Shown here piece by piece: positions 1-9,299 of a stretch of 24,954 nucleotides of DNA. A program made the position numbers and the translations under genes. A model generated the notes under the pieces. The model worked only from the letters and a program-made list of their open reading frames with translations, did not search any database and was not told the origin of the DNA. Origin of the DNA: a virus; IMG/VR virus record IMGVR_UViG_3300027704_000147, positions 1 through 24,954 of that record; one strand, 5' to 3'. How positions within the stretch are numbered: the first letter of the stretch is position 1; every line of letters begins with the position of its first letter.

Positions 1-3000
1 CAGCTTTCTTAATTAGTCGTGCATATTGTGCTGGCGTGTTAGCAAAAGCTAGCACTACACGTCCTAATGGACCAGCTTGTTGTTGACTGATTTTATCAGG
101 TCTGCTTGACTGTTGAGACTCTTCTGCAATTTCTCTAAAATCTCTAAATGCTTGCTCTTCAGCTTCAGCTTCTGTTAAGCCTTCTTTTTGTAAAGCTTTA
201 ATTCTATTTCTATAAAACGAAGCTCCACCTGATGCAATGGCAAAACTATCTGCTAGCTGTGTTGGTAAGAAACCAGCTTTAAGTATTCCAGCGATAACAT
301 TTCTAGCACCATTTCCAGGGCCTTTAGCCATATCAGCAATATCAGCTTCATTTACATTTAGCTTTAAGCCGCTACGTCTATCTAATAAAAATGGTGAATT
401 GAATAGCTTTTTAAAATCTTTCCAATATTGAGGTTGATTAGCAAATGCAACTCCAGCTTTTAATACGTTATTATCACTAAAGTTTATAAAGTTAACGGCT
501 GATATAGTCTGCAATACAGCTGATCTAGTGTTAAAAAACATAATAGCACCAACTGAATTTGTTAACCAGTCTGTAAATCTAGCAGTTAGCTTATCAGAAC
601 CGGAGCTAGTATTTTTACCAGTACTCATCCTTGTAAGCATGTTCTCCATTGCTTCTCTGTAAGGCTTACCGTAAGCAGCTTCAAGCTTGTTTAGATTAGC
701 TTCAGAAAATATTTCATCTGCATTTTGCTGCCATACTTCTAAATACTTATCTCTTTTAACTGTATTTAAAGCTTTTATAAAGTCTGTATCAATAGTTCCA
801 GCAACCCAACCGCCATCAGGAGCAGCATATGCATCTCCTTTACCCATAGCTATTAATTGATCTGCAAAAACAGTTAAATCAGCATCATTATCTACATAGT
901 CAACTAACTCTTGTTGGTCTTTTTGAGACAATCCAGGCACTGTCATACCTTGTTTATCCCAAATAGCAACTCTTACTGCTTGCTCTTTAGTAAAGTCACT
1001 ATCTTTTATTTTTTTACGTAAGTTTTTAGGTACAATTTTTAAAGCTTTTTTAAGGCCTTTAAAGTCTTCCATCAATGAAACTCTATCGTTAGCTAAGTTT
1101 TCCATTGCTCTTGCAAATGGATTAAGCAAATGAGCTTTATACCAAGCCATTTGAGCATCTCCAACATCACCTTTTCCTAAAGTAGAATACAATAAACCTA
1201 CAAAGTCTTCTGCAGACGGCGGAATAAAGAAGTTAAATCTACCTTTATTAGCTCCAGCAACCTCAGCTTTAACTCTAGCGTAAGTTTTATCTGAAGCTAT
1301 GCCTGTTTTGTTTTCTATAATATCATTAAAATCTTTATCAAGATCTAATGATTTGCTAAATTTAAGTTCAGATTCTTGATTAGTGTTGTCTGTTTCTTGC
1401 ATAACGTTTAAAACGTTATTATTGAACAAATCAGACTTGCTTAGCTTTACGGTAGCTGGAAGCTTATTGTTGTTTGTTTTAGCTGGTTTAGATAGCGTTT
1501 CATTAAAAGCCGGATCTATAAAGTTGCCTGAACTGTCAACACCATGAATATCGTATACGGTTTTACCTTGATAAGTCATTAAAGAATTAGGATCTATACC
1601 AAATGCTTGTTTCGCTACGTTAGGATTAAAGTATCTAGACCAAACGTTATCAGTTTCTATATTAAATCCGTCTGGAGTTTTACTTTTATATGAAAACTTT
1701 TTACCATCAACTCCAATTCCAGCTAACTTATCATCGTTTTTATTTAATAAAGCCCCTTGGAAATAATTTTTTTCAACATATTTAAAGTTTTTAGCTACAT
1801 TACCTGATACTGCTTGCGTAAATAAATATTTAGCAACTCCGGTAGCTGGTAGCGTATGCTCTTCTGTAAAAAGTTTTTCACCTTTACTGTTAAACATTTT
1901 ACCTATTTGAGTAAACTTAACTGGAGCACTTTTTCTTATGAAATGACCTTGCCAGCCAGCTGTAGACTTAAGGAGTCCACCTACTAAAGCCGCATTATTC
2001 TTGTCCTTCCCTTCGGCTATAAACTTTTCAAAAGTTTTAAATATACTCTTTAAAGCTTTTTGTTTATTTTCTTGTCTATTTATAAAGTCAACATCATTAA
2101 ATCTTTCTTTGTTTAGTAATAAAACTTCTTTTTTGTTTACTTTTTGGGTGTAAGGTTCTTTATATAAAAGATCTTTCCACATAGGAGATTCAGGAGGAAA
2201 CTTAATTCCTTCACTTTCAGCTTTTTCAATCCATGCTTTGGCGTCAGCAACATTTATAAAAAATACGTGGCTACTATATTTTCTAAACGCCCCATCAGGA
2301 GCTTTATATTTTGTTTTACCATTTTTATCTTTTGCTAAAACTCCAGGCGCAAAAGAACCATCTTTCATTTTATAAAACTTAACATCACCACGCATCTCAG
2401 AAACAGATTTACTTGTTCCTTGAAAATTCTTCCAAAAGCTTTTAGGAAATTTAGAAGCTAAACCAGGTATTGGTTTGCCATTTTTATCTACTTTAGTAGA
2501 AATTAAATCATCTAAAAATTTTTCACGTACAAGTTTATTATTTAAGTTTAAATTAACTACACCTAAAGTTTCAAATATAACGCTCCAATCTTTATCGTTT
2601 TTAGCAAAGTCATTTTCGCTTACTTTAAAAGATTCCTGCAGAACATAATCTATAACACTTGATAGTTCTGTTCCGCTAAACTTTAAAGTAGGTAGTTCTT
2701 TAGTTGTTTCTTCTGGCTTATACATTTCAAAACCAATTTCATCTACAACTCCATTTGTTTCGTATTCAAACGTTTCTGCATCCCAGCCTAATTCTTTAGA
2801 TAGTTTATCTAATAGAACGTCATAAAACTTAACTCTACTAGTTTCACTAGTTAAAGCATTAAAACGAACAGTAGCTATGTTTGGATTTGATTTTATTTCA
2901 TCAATTACACCATTGTAAATAATACTCACAGCTTTAAACTGATCTCCTTTACCTGTTAATTCTTGACTTCCATCTTGATCAAATTCTAATGAATAATCAG

Positions 3001-6000
3001 TAGGATCAGCATCTTGATCAGCTCCTAAGTCTCTAGCGTTTAATTGTACATTATATGTCTTATCGCCAATAGTAAAACTGGTATTACGATTCTCAGCTTC
3101 ATCTATAGACCAATCTAAATCCTGTTTAGTACTTAGACTAAACTTTAAGGTAGGCGCTCTATCTATTTCAGATAATACTTTAGCTCTTTTAGCTGGTTCT
3201 ATTTTACCTTCAGTAACTTCAGGAGCAGCGTCTTTAACTAGCATTTCAGTTACAACATTAACTAAACCAGCTTTTCTCTTTTGAGTAAAAAACTCTTTAG
3301 CTTGTTCAAGTGTTGTAGGCAGCTTAGAGGACACTTTAGGTCCAGACTGTAAGTTAGTATCCTTTGGTAATATACCTTTGTTAACGGCTTCCCTAGCATC
3401 CTTAACGTTAAGTCTAGGACCTTGTTCAGCTAACACTTTTACTTTAGCCTCTCTTTCTAGTTTAACTAGATCCGATGCTGGTAAAGCTTTTAATACTTCT
3501 AATATATTTTTATTTAGAAATTGCTCGTCTATAGCTTTCTCTGTACCCATAAGATCAGATACAGCTTTACGTAGCTTACTCTCTCTAGCTTTTTTATTTA
3601 CAGCTGTTTTAACTTTCTTACCAGGTAAATCACTACTTAATATTTCTCCTGAAACTTCTTTAGCTAAATCATATATTTCATCGCCTTGCTTGATACCAAG
3701 AACTCTTCTAAGCTTAGAAGTAGCTTGTTTGTCAGTAGACACAACGTCAACTGCAATTTCTTCAGCAGCAACACCTTTAGCTTCAGTTACATCATCTGTA
3801 AATTCTTCACCTAGTATTCTTTTCGACGCCTCTATAGCTCTAGCTGGTAAAAACTTATTTATATAAGCAGCCAATGGAACACCAGACTCAGGTTTATATT
3901 CTTTAATTAAATCTAATATACCACGTTTACCTGTTTCTACTTCGTCAGTAAGTAGCTGTCTGTCAAACCCTGGAGCTTGAGATCTTTTTTCTACTATTTT
4001 ATTTGTTATAGGTTTAAACTGCTCTATAATGTCAAAAGCAGCAGCTTCACCTTGTGCGTCATATAGCTCTTGAACTTTAGTCGATGCTTCTTCAGATCTA
4101 GATTCTTTAATGTTTGTGTCTGTTTTTTTATCTAAATCTACTTTTTCTTTTATTTTACCTTTTTTAAGCTGTGAAACATCTTCAGAGGTTAAGGTTTCTG
4201 TTTTTACTTTTTTAGATAATGAATTTAAAAATTCAACTACATTTTCATCACCTTGCAATATAAAATCTCCATCTGTATTTGTAGATTTGTTTATTCCATT
4301 ATTTATAGTTAAACCTAAAAGACCTAGTATACCTTGATTTTTTTTAGCTTCTAAATCAAACCTTTTAGAACTAACTTCTTCTAAAAAATTAGTTAACACC
4401 TCATCGTATCGACCTTCACTTACGTCTAAAGCAGTGTTTTTTGAAACTCTATTATAAGCAGATTCATTATTTTCTTTTAACCAAGACAAAACAGTCTCGG
4501 CCATACCTTTAAAAGCTTCTGGATCTTTAGCAAAACCTAAAGTGAAAAGAGAGTGCCCTAACTCATGTAAACCTATACCTGTTTTACCGTTGTTTATTGA
4601 GTTTTCTTTCACTACAACAATATCACTAAAAGAATCATCTGGGCTATAATTAAAACCGTTAACTTGTCCAGATTTTACTCCCTCAGTAGCTTTATTTAGT
4701 TCTGCTTCAGCTTGAGCTTCTGTTATTTTTCCACTTTTAACTCTAGCATCTAAAGACGCTTTAAACCCTTCAATAGCTTCAGACTTAGTTTCATAAACAT
4801 TAAAAGTTTGTTCTGTTCCAGATTTATTTACAGCGATAATCGCTTTTTTTGTTTTATCTATATTAGTGTCAAAGTTTTCGCTTAAGTATATTTTTTCAGC
4901 TTCTATTTTAACAGTAGCTTTATCTACTTTTTTACCCTCACCTATTAATTTTTGCTCAGCTAAACTGTTTAATCTATTTAACTCTTTACTTGGTAGTAAA
5001 TTAATATTTATTTTGTAATCTTTTTTAAAGTCATTTATTTCGTTGTTTAAGGCGTCAAACAAAATCTTTAAAGAGGTTAAAGACGCTTGTTTACTTTTAT
5101 CACTTCCAATACCTTCCGCGATATTTTTAGCTTCTTTTTGTATTTTTAGTTTATTTATTTCTGCAACTAATAACATTTCATAACCTTCTTTGGTTAAGTT
5201 TGATTTTAGCTTTTTTCTTTTAGATTCTAGCTTATTAATAAAGCTATCAGTTAGTTCTTTTACTACTTGTTTTTTAGCTCTTGCTTCTTTAGTTCTACCA
5301 TCAATATTTTGTAATTCTAAACTTATTTCGTTTATCTCATTAAGATCAGCCATAGCCTCTTGATTAGAGTTGTAGTCTGAAAAAACACGACTCACCATTC
5401 CATCGACTAAAGGTACACTAGTAAACGTTCCACTAAGCAGTAAAGCGCTGAAAGCCGCATGTGGCACATCTTTAACCAAGTTACTAGGTGACCACTCTTT
5501 TCTACCTATAAGCATGTCTATACCTGCTTGAAACATCACTGTCCCAGATTCACCCGCCACCTCTATAGCTGTGTCTTTAACTGCCGTCTTACCTATTTGC
5601 TTTAAAGTAAACTTACTAAGACCATCTAGTATTCCTTTAGTTGGAACACCAGCAGTAGCTTTTTTTAATATATTTATAGTTGGTATAGCTGCGAAACCAA
5701 CCTCAGCAGAAGCGTAACCCGTAGCAACTCCAGCTTTGTATAGCGCAGATTTTTTAGTGCCTAATATGTTATTCTTCTCTTCTTCTTCTAAAACTCTTCT
5801 TTGCGTTTCATAACTAGTGACTCCAATAGCTATAGACCCAGGCCACATACCCATAGAGTACATAGCTAAATTGCCAAACTGGCCAACAATTTCTTGAGCC
5901 GAAAACTCAGCTAAATTAGCTCCACTAGAAAAAGCGTCTTCAAAACTAACATCATCTTTATAGTAATCTTCAAAAAGCTTATCAGCTCCTTTACTGTATG

Positions 6001-7402
6001 ACTCAGCTGTTTTAGAAAAATCTCTTAAGTTCCCTATGACCATTCCAGCTAAAGGTGTCACGCCACTTCTGTTGGCCATTTGTTTTATTTCTATGCCATC
6101 AGCTATCATGGTAGAAGCACCACCTAATAGGTCATAAGGTATTTTACCTAAAACTAAAGCGGCTTTAGATCCTAATTTGTCTAAATCATTATAACTTTTT
6201 TTAGTCAATTTCAGATCCTCTGCTTCGTTTTTAATAGAAACATCTAAATCTGATATATCGTCTACAATAGCCTGTATATTGTTATTTGCTATTTCAAAAT
6301 TTTCTTTAGATTTTACAAATAAATCAAATGTAGCTTTAGGAACTATTTTGCCATTTGAAAGCTTAACGGTTTTATTGTTTTTTATAGCCTCGTTGTAAAC
6401 GTTCACTAAAGAATTATAACTTTGCGCCTCTTCTTTGTTTGTGATTTCGTTTGGATTTCCAAAATCTTTTAAGTTTTTTTCAGCTTCTTTTAGCTCAAAA
6501 AAACCTAAATCTGTTAAATCAAAATTAAAATCAGATTCTTCGCTAAAAGCTTTAGCTATTCTCACGTAGTTATCTAGATCAGGATTGTTAAAAACCTCAA
6601 CTTTTTCAGAATCTCCGTCAATATTAGTTACTTCTTTAATTGTAGTTCCTGCTGTAGATTTTAAAGTGAGTTTTAATTCTTCTTCTAAAGCTTTCTTTTT
6701 AATTATTTCTTCAGAAGCTTTTTCTACTTTTTGAGTAGTTACACTATCTTTATTTTTTTCGCTTAAAGTTTCTAAATATCTTTTAGTTAAAACACGTTTT
6801 ATTTTTACACGCTCTACATTGGTAGCTATTTCTATAGCTTTGTTTGTTATTTCTTGTTCTGTTGATCCTTTAGCTAATATGCTTTTAGCTTCTTTTGCAA
6901 ACTTACCGTAACTTTCATTTGCTTTTTCAGAAGCATATACTTCATTATCGTTACTTAAATCGGTGTTTAATCTAAAGCTTTTTAACTCTTCAGTTTCTTT
7001 TCTTGGAGTTAAAACTATTTCATCAAGTTTTATATCAGTACTTAATATATCAACTTGTTCAGCTTTAACTACTTTTTTTCTTTCAGCTATTTCTTCTGGA
7101 GAGTTTTCTAAATCTACTTTTTTTTGTTTATTTAGTTGTTTTTTCTGCTCGTCAGTAAGATCCTTATAAGCGGTTAACTCCGAAGAACCATCTTCCGATT
7201 GTAAAGCCGTATCTTCTGTTACTGCAGGTACAACCTCCTCCACAGCAACTTCCGGCTTTCCCAGCTCGTCCTGAGGTCCAAAGTCTGGATCTTCTTGTAT
7301 ATCTGGATTAGCTTCTAAAAAAGTTTGAAGATCTCTATCTGTTTCTTCAGCAAATTTCTTTGCTTGCTCTTCAGTTAGTTTTTTACCGTTGAATATATAC
7401 AT
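1..7402 (-). CDS. Giant multidomain internal virion (ejection) protein, C-terminus cut by window edge
   Basis: Not named by homology; probably packaged and injected with the DNA. The frame opens with ATG at 7402-7400 (MYIFNGKKLT), one base after the previous stop, and has no stop down to position 1, giving at least 2467 residues. Seen in order: a short N-terminal motif followed by a Glu/Val-rich linker; charged helical sequence; hydrophobic or amphipathic helices at about 408-440, 502-530, 548-578 and 647-669; a coiled-coil-like Lys/Glu-rich part (about 670-900); the metallopeptidase motif HELGH at 946-950 with Glu1001 as possible third zinc ligand; a sigma-70 region 2-like segment (about 1105-1205); LKFS motifs at 1419, 1573 and 2013; EEHTLPA at 1847-1853; and a long segment from about 2054 starting FFIPPSAEDF that I recognise from large phage proteins of the polyvalent-protein type. 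Size and position match T7 gp16. Function of the individual domains is inference. Confidence 0.85.
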   Translation of the reverse strand, partial: MYIFNGKKLTEEQAKKFAEETDRDLQTFLEANPDIQEDPDFGPQDELGKPEVAVEEVVPAVTEDTALQSEDGSSELTAYKDLTDEQKKQLNKQKKVDLENSPEEIAERKKVVKAEQVDILSTDIKLDEIVLTPRKETEELKSFRLNTDLSNDNEVYASEKANESYGKFAKEAKSILAKGSTEQEITNKAIEIATNVERVKIKRVLTKRYLETLSEKNKDSVTTQKVEKASEEIIKKKALEEELKLTLKSTAGTTIKEVTNIDGDSEKVEVFNNPDLDNYVRIAKAFSEESDFNFDLTDLGFFELKEAEKNLKDFGNPNEITNKEEAQSYNSLVNVYNEAIKNNKTVKLSNGKIVPKATFDLFVKSKENFEIANNNIQAIVDDISDLDVSIKNEAEDLKLTKKSYNDLDKLGSKAALVLGKIPYDLLGGASTMIADGIEIKQMANRSGVTPLAGMVIGNLRDFSKTAESYSKGADKLFEDYYKDDVSFEDAFSSGANLAEFSAQEIVGQFGNLAMYSMGMWPGSIAIGVTSYETQRRVLEEEEKNNILGTKKSALYKAGVATGYASAEVGFAAIPTINILKKATAGVPTKGILDGLSKFTLKQIGKTAVKDTAIEVAGESGTVMFQAGIDMLIGRKEWSPSNLVKDVPHAAFSALLLSGTFTSVPLVDGMVSRVFSDYNSNQEAMADLNEINEISLELQNIDGRTKEARAKKQVVKELTDSFINKLESKRKKLKSNLTKEGYEMLLVAEINKLKIQKEAKNIAEGIGSDKSKQASLTSLKILFDALNNEINDFKKDYKININLLPSKELNRLNSLAEQKLIGEGKKVDKATVKIEAEKIYLSENFDTNIDKTKKAIIAVNKSGTEQTFNVYETKSEAIEGFKASLDARVKSGKITEAQAEAELNKATEGVKSGQVNGFNYSPDDSFSDIVVVKENSINNGKTGIGLHELGHSLFTLGFAKDPEAFKGMAETVLSWLKENNESAYNRVSKNTALDVSEGRYDEVLTNFLEEVSSKRFDLEAKKNQGILGLLGLTINNGINKSTNTDGDFILQGDENVVEFLNSLSKKVKTETLTSEDVSQLKKGKIKEKVDLDKKTDTNIKESRSEEASTKVQELYDAQGEAAAFDIIEQFKPITNKIVEKRSQAPGFDRQLLTDEVETGKRGILDLIKEYKPESGVPLAAYINKFLPARAIEASKRILGEEFTDDVTEAKGVAAEEIAVDVVSTDKQATSKLRRVLGIKQGDEIYDLAKEVSGEILSSDLPGKKVKTAVNKKARESKLRKAVSDLMGTEKAIDEQFLNKNILEVLKALPASDLVKLEREAKVKVLAEQGPRLNVKDAREAVNKGILPKDTNLQSGPKVSSKLPTTLEQAKEFFTQKRKAGLVNVVTEMLVKDAAPEVTEGKIEPAKRAKVLSEIDRAPTLKFSLSTKQDLDWSIDEAENRNTSFTIGDKTYNVQLNARDLGADQDADPTDYSLEFDQDGSQELTGKGDQFKAVSIIYNGVIDEIKSNPNIATVRFNALTSETSRVKFYDVLLDKLSKELGWDAETFEYETNGVVDEIGFEMYKPEETTKELPTLKFSGTELSSVIDYVLQESFKVSENDFAKNDKDWSVIFETLGVVNLNLNNKLVREKFLDDLISTKVDKNGKPIPGLASKFPKSFWKNFQGTSKSVSEMRGDVKFYKMKDGSFAPGVLAKDKNGKTKYKAPDGAFRKYSSHVFFINVADAKAWIEKAESEGIKFPPESPMWKDLLYKEPYTQKVNKKEVLLLNKERFNDVDFINRQENKQKALKSIFKTFEKFIAEGKDKNNAALVGGLLKSTAGWQGHFIRKSAPVKFTQIGKMFNSKGEKLFTEEHTLPATGVAKYLFTQAVSGNVAKNFKYVEKNYFQGALLNKNDDKLAGIGVDGKKFSYKSKTPDGFNIETDNVWSRYFNPNVAKQAFGIDPNSLMTYQGKTVYDIHGVDSSGNFIDPAFNETLSKPAKTNNNKLPATVKLSKSDLFNNNVLNVMQETDNTNQESELKFSKSLDLDKDFNDIIENKTGIASDKTYARVKAEVAGANKGRFNFFIPPSAEDFVGLLYSTLGKGDVGDAQMAWYKAHLLNPFARAMENLANDRVSLMEDFKGLKKALKIVPKNLRKKIKDSDFTKEQAVRVAIWDKQGMTVPGLSQKDQQELVDYVDNDADLTVFADQLIAMGKGDAYAAPDGGWVAGTIDTDFIKALNTVKRDKYLEVWQQNADEIFSEANLNKLEAAYGKPYREAMENMLTRMSTGKNTSSGSDKLTARFTDWLTNSVGAIMFFNTRSAVLQTISAVNFINFSDNNVLKAGVAFANQPQYWKDFKKLFNSPFLLDRRSGLKLNVNEADIADMAKGPGNGARNVIAGILKAGFLPTQLADSFAIASGGASFYRNRIKALQKEGLTEAEAEEQAFRDFREIAEESQQSSRPDKISQQQAGPLGRVVLAFANTPAQYARLIKKA

Positions 7403-7403
7403 A

Positions 7404-8567
7404 CTAGTTAAATTGATCTGCAGTTAATACTTCTTCTTCAACCATTTCAGGTTGTACTTTTTCTTTTACAACTTCCGTAGTTTGTCCTACAGCTACCGTT
7501 GGTAGCAATGGTTTTAAACTACTAAACATAAGCTCTTGAAACTCAGCCTGTTGATCTGCGTCTATGTTTTTACCATTAGCAGCAACTCCAAATTTAAGAT
7601 CTTCTTCTTTGTTAAAATTATTTCTCCATGCTCTATTAGCGTCCTCATAGTTGTTTAATAAAGAATTAGCTCTAGCTGTAGATTTAGCTTTAGTATCATT
7701 AATTATTTTAGCCATGTTAGCCGGTATAAATTCAGTTTGCATTTTACCGTCTTTAGAAACTTCAAGGTATTTTTTATCTAATAATAAATAAGCATCATTA
7801 TATTGTAAACTTTTGTCTATGATTGATACTTGCTTACCATCTACGTCTAAAGAGCTTGGAGTTTGTAGCATCTTTATATTCTCTGCTTTTAAATTCAATA
7901 TAACACCAGGATCGTAAGCTAACCAAGTTAAAGCTGGTTTATCAACCGTCATACCATCTAGTAATGATCCAGCATATTTCAACCTTATTTCTCCATCGTC
8001 ACCTATGTAGTACTCTTCAGATGCATCATCACCCGCTAAACCGCTTCTAATAGCCATAGTTTTACACCAAACCGGAGTGTCTCTACCTACTAAAGCCATA
8101 CCTTCGGCTTGACCTGGGTTTTTAGCATCTTCTAAGCCAAAATACTCGATCATAAACATAGAATCAGTATCTCTACCTATTTCTATTATTTGGTATAACT
8201 CTGTTAAAGATTTATTTAAACTAGACAAAGCAACACCAGCATCATTTCTTTCTTCTCTTGTTCCGGCTTGAGCAACGGCAGTGTCAGCATGGTAAATACC
8301 CCATATAAGGTCATTACCTAATTTAGATAATGATGGATTATTTATACCGCCTTTTTTTATGTTTTTTAACGCTTCTTCTTGATCATCAAAAAGTCTAGCA
8401 GCTACATCTCTTTGAGTTGTGGCGGCTTCTTTCTGAGAAGCAGACATAGAAGCTTTGTTTTTTCTTATAGATTCAGCTGTATCTACCCCTAAATTATCTA
8501 CGGCACTTGTCCATAGTTCATTAGCTTCTTTACTTACAGATGTAAAAGTACTTTGTTTTGCTTCCAT
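7404..8567 (-). CDS. Putative internal virion/cargo protein (387 aa)
   Basis: I cannot name this protein from its sequence. It is 387 residues, hydrophilic and mostly helical in its first 150 residues (Ala, Lys, Glu and Gln rich, with a segment MSASQKEAATTQRDVAARLF). A mixed middle part has aromatic and Asp/Gly-rich strands (EEYYIGDDGEIRLKYAG). The tail is acidic and Val/Glu rich (about 355-387). There is no signal peptide, membrane segment or catalytic motif. It starts 5 bases after the upstream gene and stops (TAG) one base before the giant gene, so the three are almost certainly cotranscribed. By position, between a gp14-like small protein and a gp16-like giant, it corresponds to T7 gp15 or a crAss-like cargo protein. 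That role rests on context only. Confidence 0.7.
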   Translation of the reverse strand: MEAKQSTFTSVSKEANELWTSAVDNLGVDTAESIRKNKASMSASQKEAATTQRDVAARLFDDQEEALKNIKKGGINNPSLSKLGNDLIWGIYHADTAVAQAGTREERNDAGVALSSLNKSLTELYQIIEIGRDTDSMFMIEYFGLEDAKNPGQAEGMALVGRDTPVWCKTMAIRSGLAGDDASEEYYIGDDGEIRLKYAGSLLDGMTVDKPALTWLAYDPGVILNLKAENIKMLQTPSSLDVDGKQVSIIDKSLQYNDAYLLLDKKYLEVSKDGKMQTEFIPANMAKIINDTKAKSTARANSLLNNYEDANRAWRNNFNKEEDLKFGVAANGKNIDADQQAEFQELMFSSLKPLLPTVAVGQTTEVVKEKVQPEMVEEEVLTADQFN

Positions 8568-8572
8568 ATTTA

Positions 8573-9298
8573 TTATCCTAATTTTCCAATAGCTGCGCTA
8601 CCCATGCTACCTACAGCACTAACTCCAGCGTTTATTGAATCAGCTTTTGCCTGAGTGGCTGCTGCTTGTTGAGCCGCAGCACCTGTTATTTGAGCTTGCT
8701 TACGGTCTAATTGTTGCATTTCTCTTTCTTCTGTTCTTCTGAATTTTAAATCTTTTGCCTGAACATCAACATCTTGCATTCTTTTAGCTTCGCCTCTTAA
8801 TTCGCCTTGAACTCTTCTAGATTCGTTTAATTGAATACCTTGAACTCTTTCTTCTCCTTTAGCTGCTAGTTTCTGGTTGTTAGCCTCTTGTTGTTCTATG
8901 CTAGCGGAAACACCTTTTTTACTTTCTAATGCCATTCTAGCTAAAGCAGTAGCTCCACCGGCGCTTGCTCCTGTAGCTCTAAGAGTATCAAGAGTATTAG
9001 CTAAAGCGATATCAGCTTCTTCAACTTGCATCTCTGCAGCAGCTGTAGATACAGATAAATTAGCAAAAGGATTAGAAGCTATTGAGCTTACATCTGAAAT
9101 CATAGCAGATAAATCTGTTACTCCTTCGTAGGGATTAATTATATCTTGTCTACTGTTCTCAAGTTCTTCAAGTTCACCTGTTAATCTGTTTTTGTTATTA
9201 CGTGCTCTTTTTTCTGCTTTACCAGCTGAAATAGCGCCTATAGCGCTACCTGCTACGGCGGCTGCACCTCCAATTATTGCTGCTGTTACTATTCCCAT
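8573..9298 (-). CDS. Small Gly/Ala-rich internal virion protein, gp14-like
   Basis: A 241-residue protein of a type common in marine short-tailed phages. Residues 3-27 form a hydrophobic segment made of small residues (AAIIGGAAAVAGSAIGAIS), which could be a membrane-active helix. A basic stretch (KAEKRARNNKNR) and a Glu-rich helix follow. The middle has the pattern NPFANLSVSTAAAEMQ and LANTLDTLRATGASAGG that I recognise from homologues. Residues about 130-205 are a charged coiled coil rich in Gln, Arg and Glu, and the last 20 residues are again small and hydrophobic. Such a protein could line or open the ejection channel, as T7 gp14 does in the outer membrane. It starts one base downstream of the GNAT-like gene and is followed 5 bases later by the 387-residue gene. 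Confidence 0.75.
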   Translation of the reverse strand: MGIVTAAIIGGAAAVAGSAIGAISAGKAEKRARNNKNRLTGELEELENSRQDIINPYEGVTDLSAMISDVSSIASNPFANLSVSTAAAEMQVEEADIALANTLDTLRATGASAGGATALARMALESKKGVSASIEQQEANNQKLAAKGEERVQGIQLNESRRVQGELRGEAKRMQDVDVQAKDLKFRRTEEREMQQLDRKQAQITGAAAQQAAATQAKADSINAGVSAVGSMGSAAIGKLG

Positions 9299-9299
9299 T

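Noticed and set aside
237-7169. Plus-strand open frames of 61-162 codons within the giant gene (237-431, 3378-3866, 4110-4337, 6963-7169)
   Set aside because: They lie antisense to a continuous minus-strand frame with family-like motifs. Their sequences are Ser/Leu/Phe-rich, as expected from reverse reading of Lys, Glu and Ala codons. They are shadows.
1-7402. Virion RNA polymerase as known in crAss-like phages
   Set aside because: I looked for the DxDxD catalytic motif (DFDGD type) in the visible part of the giant protein and did not find a convincing one. It may lie beyond the left edge or elsewhere.
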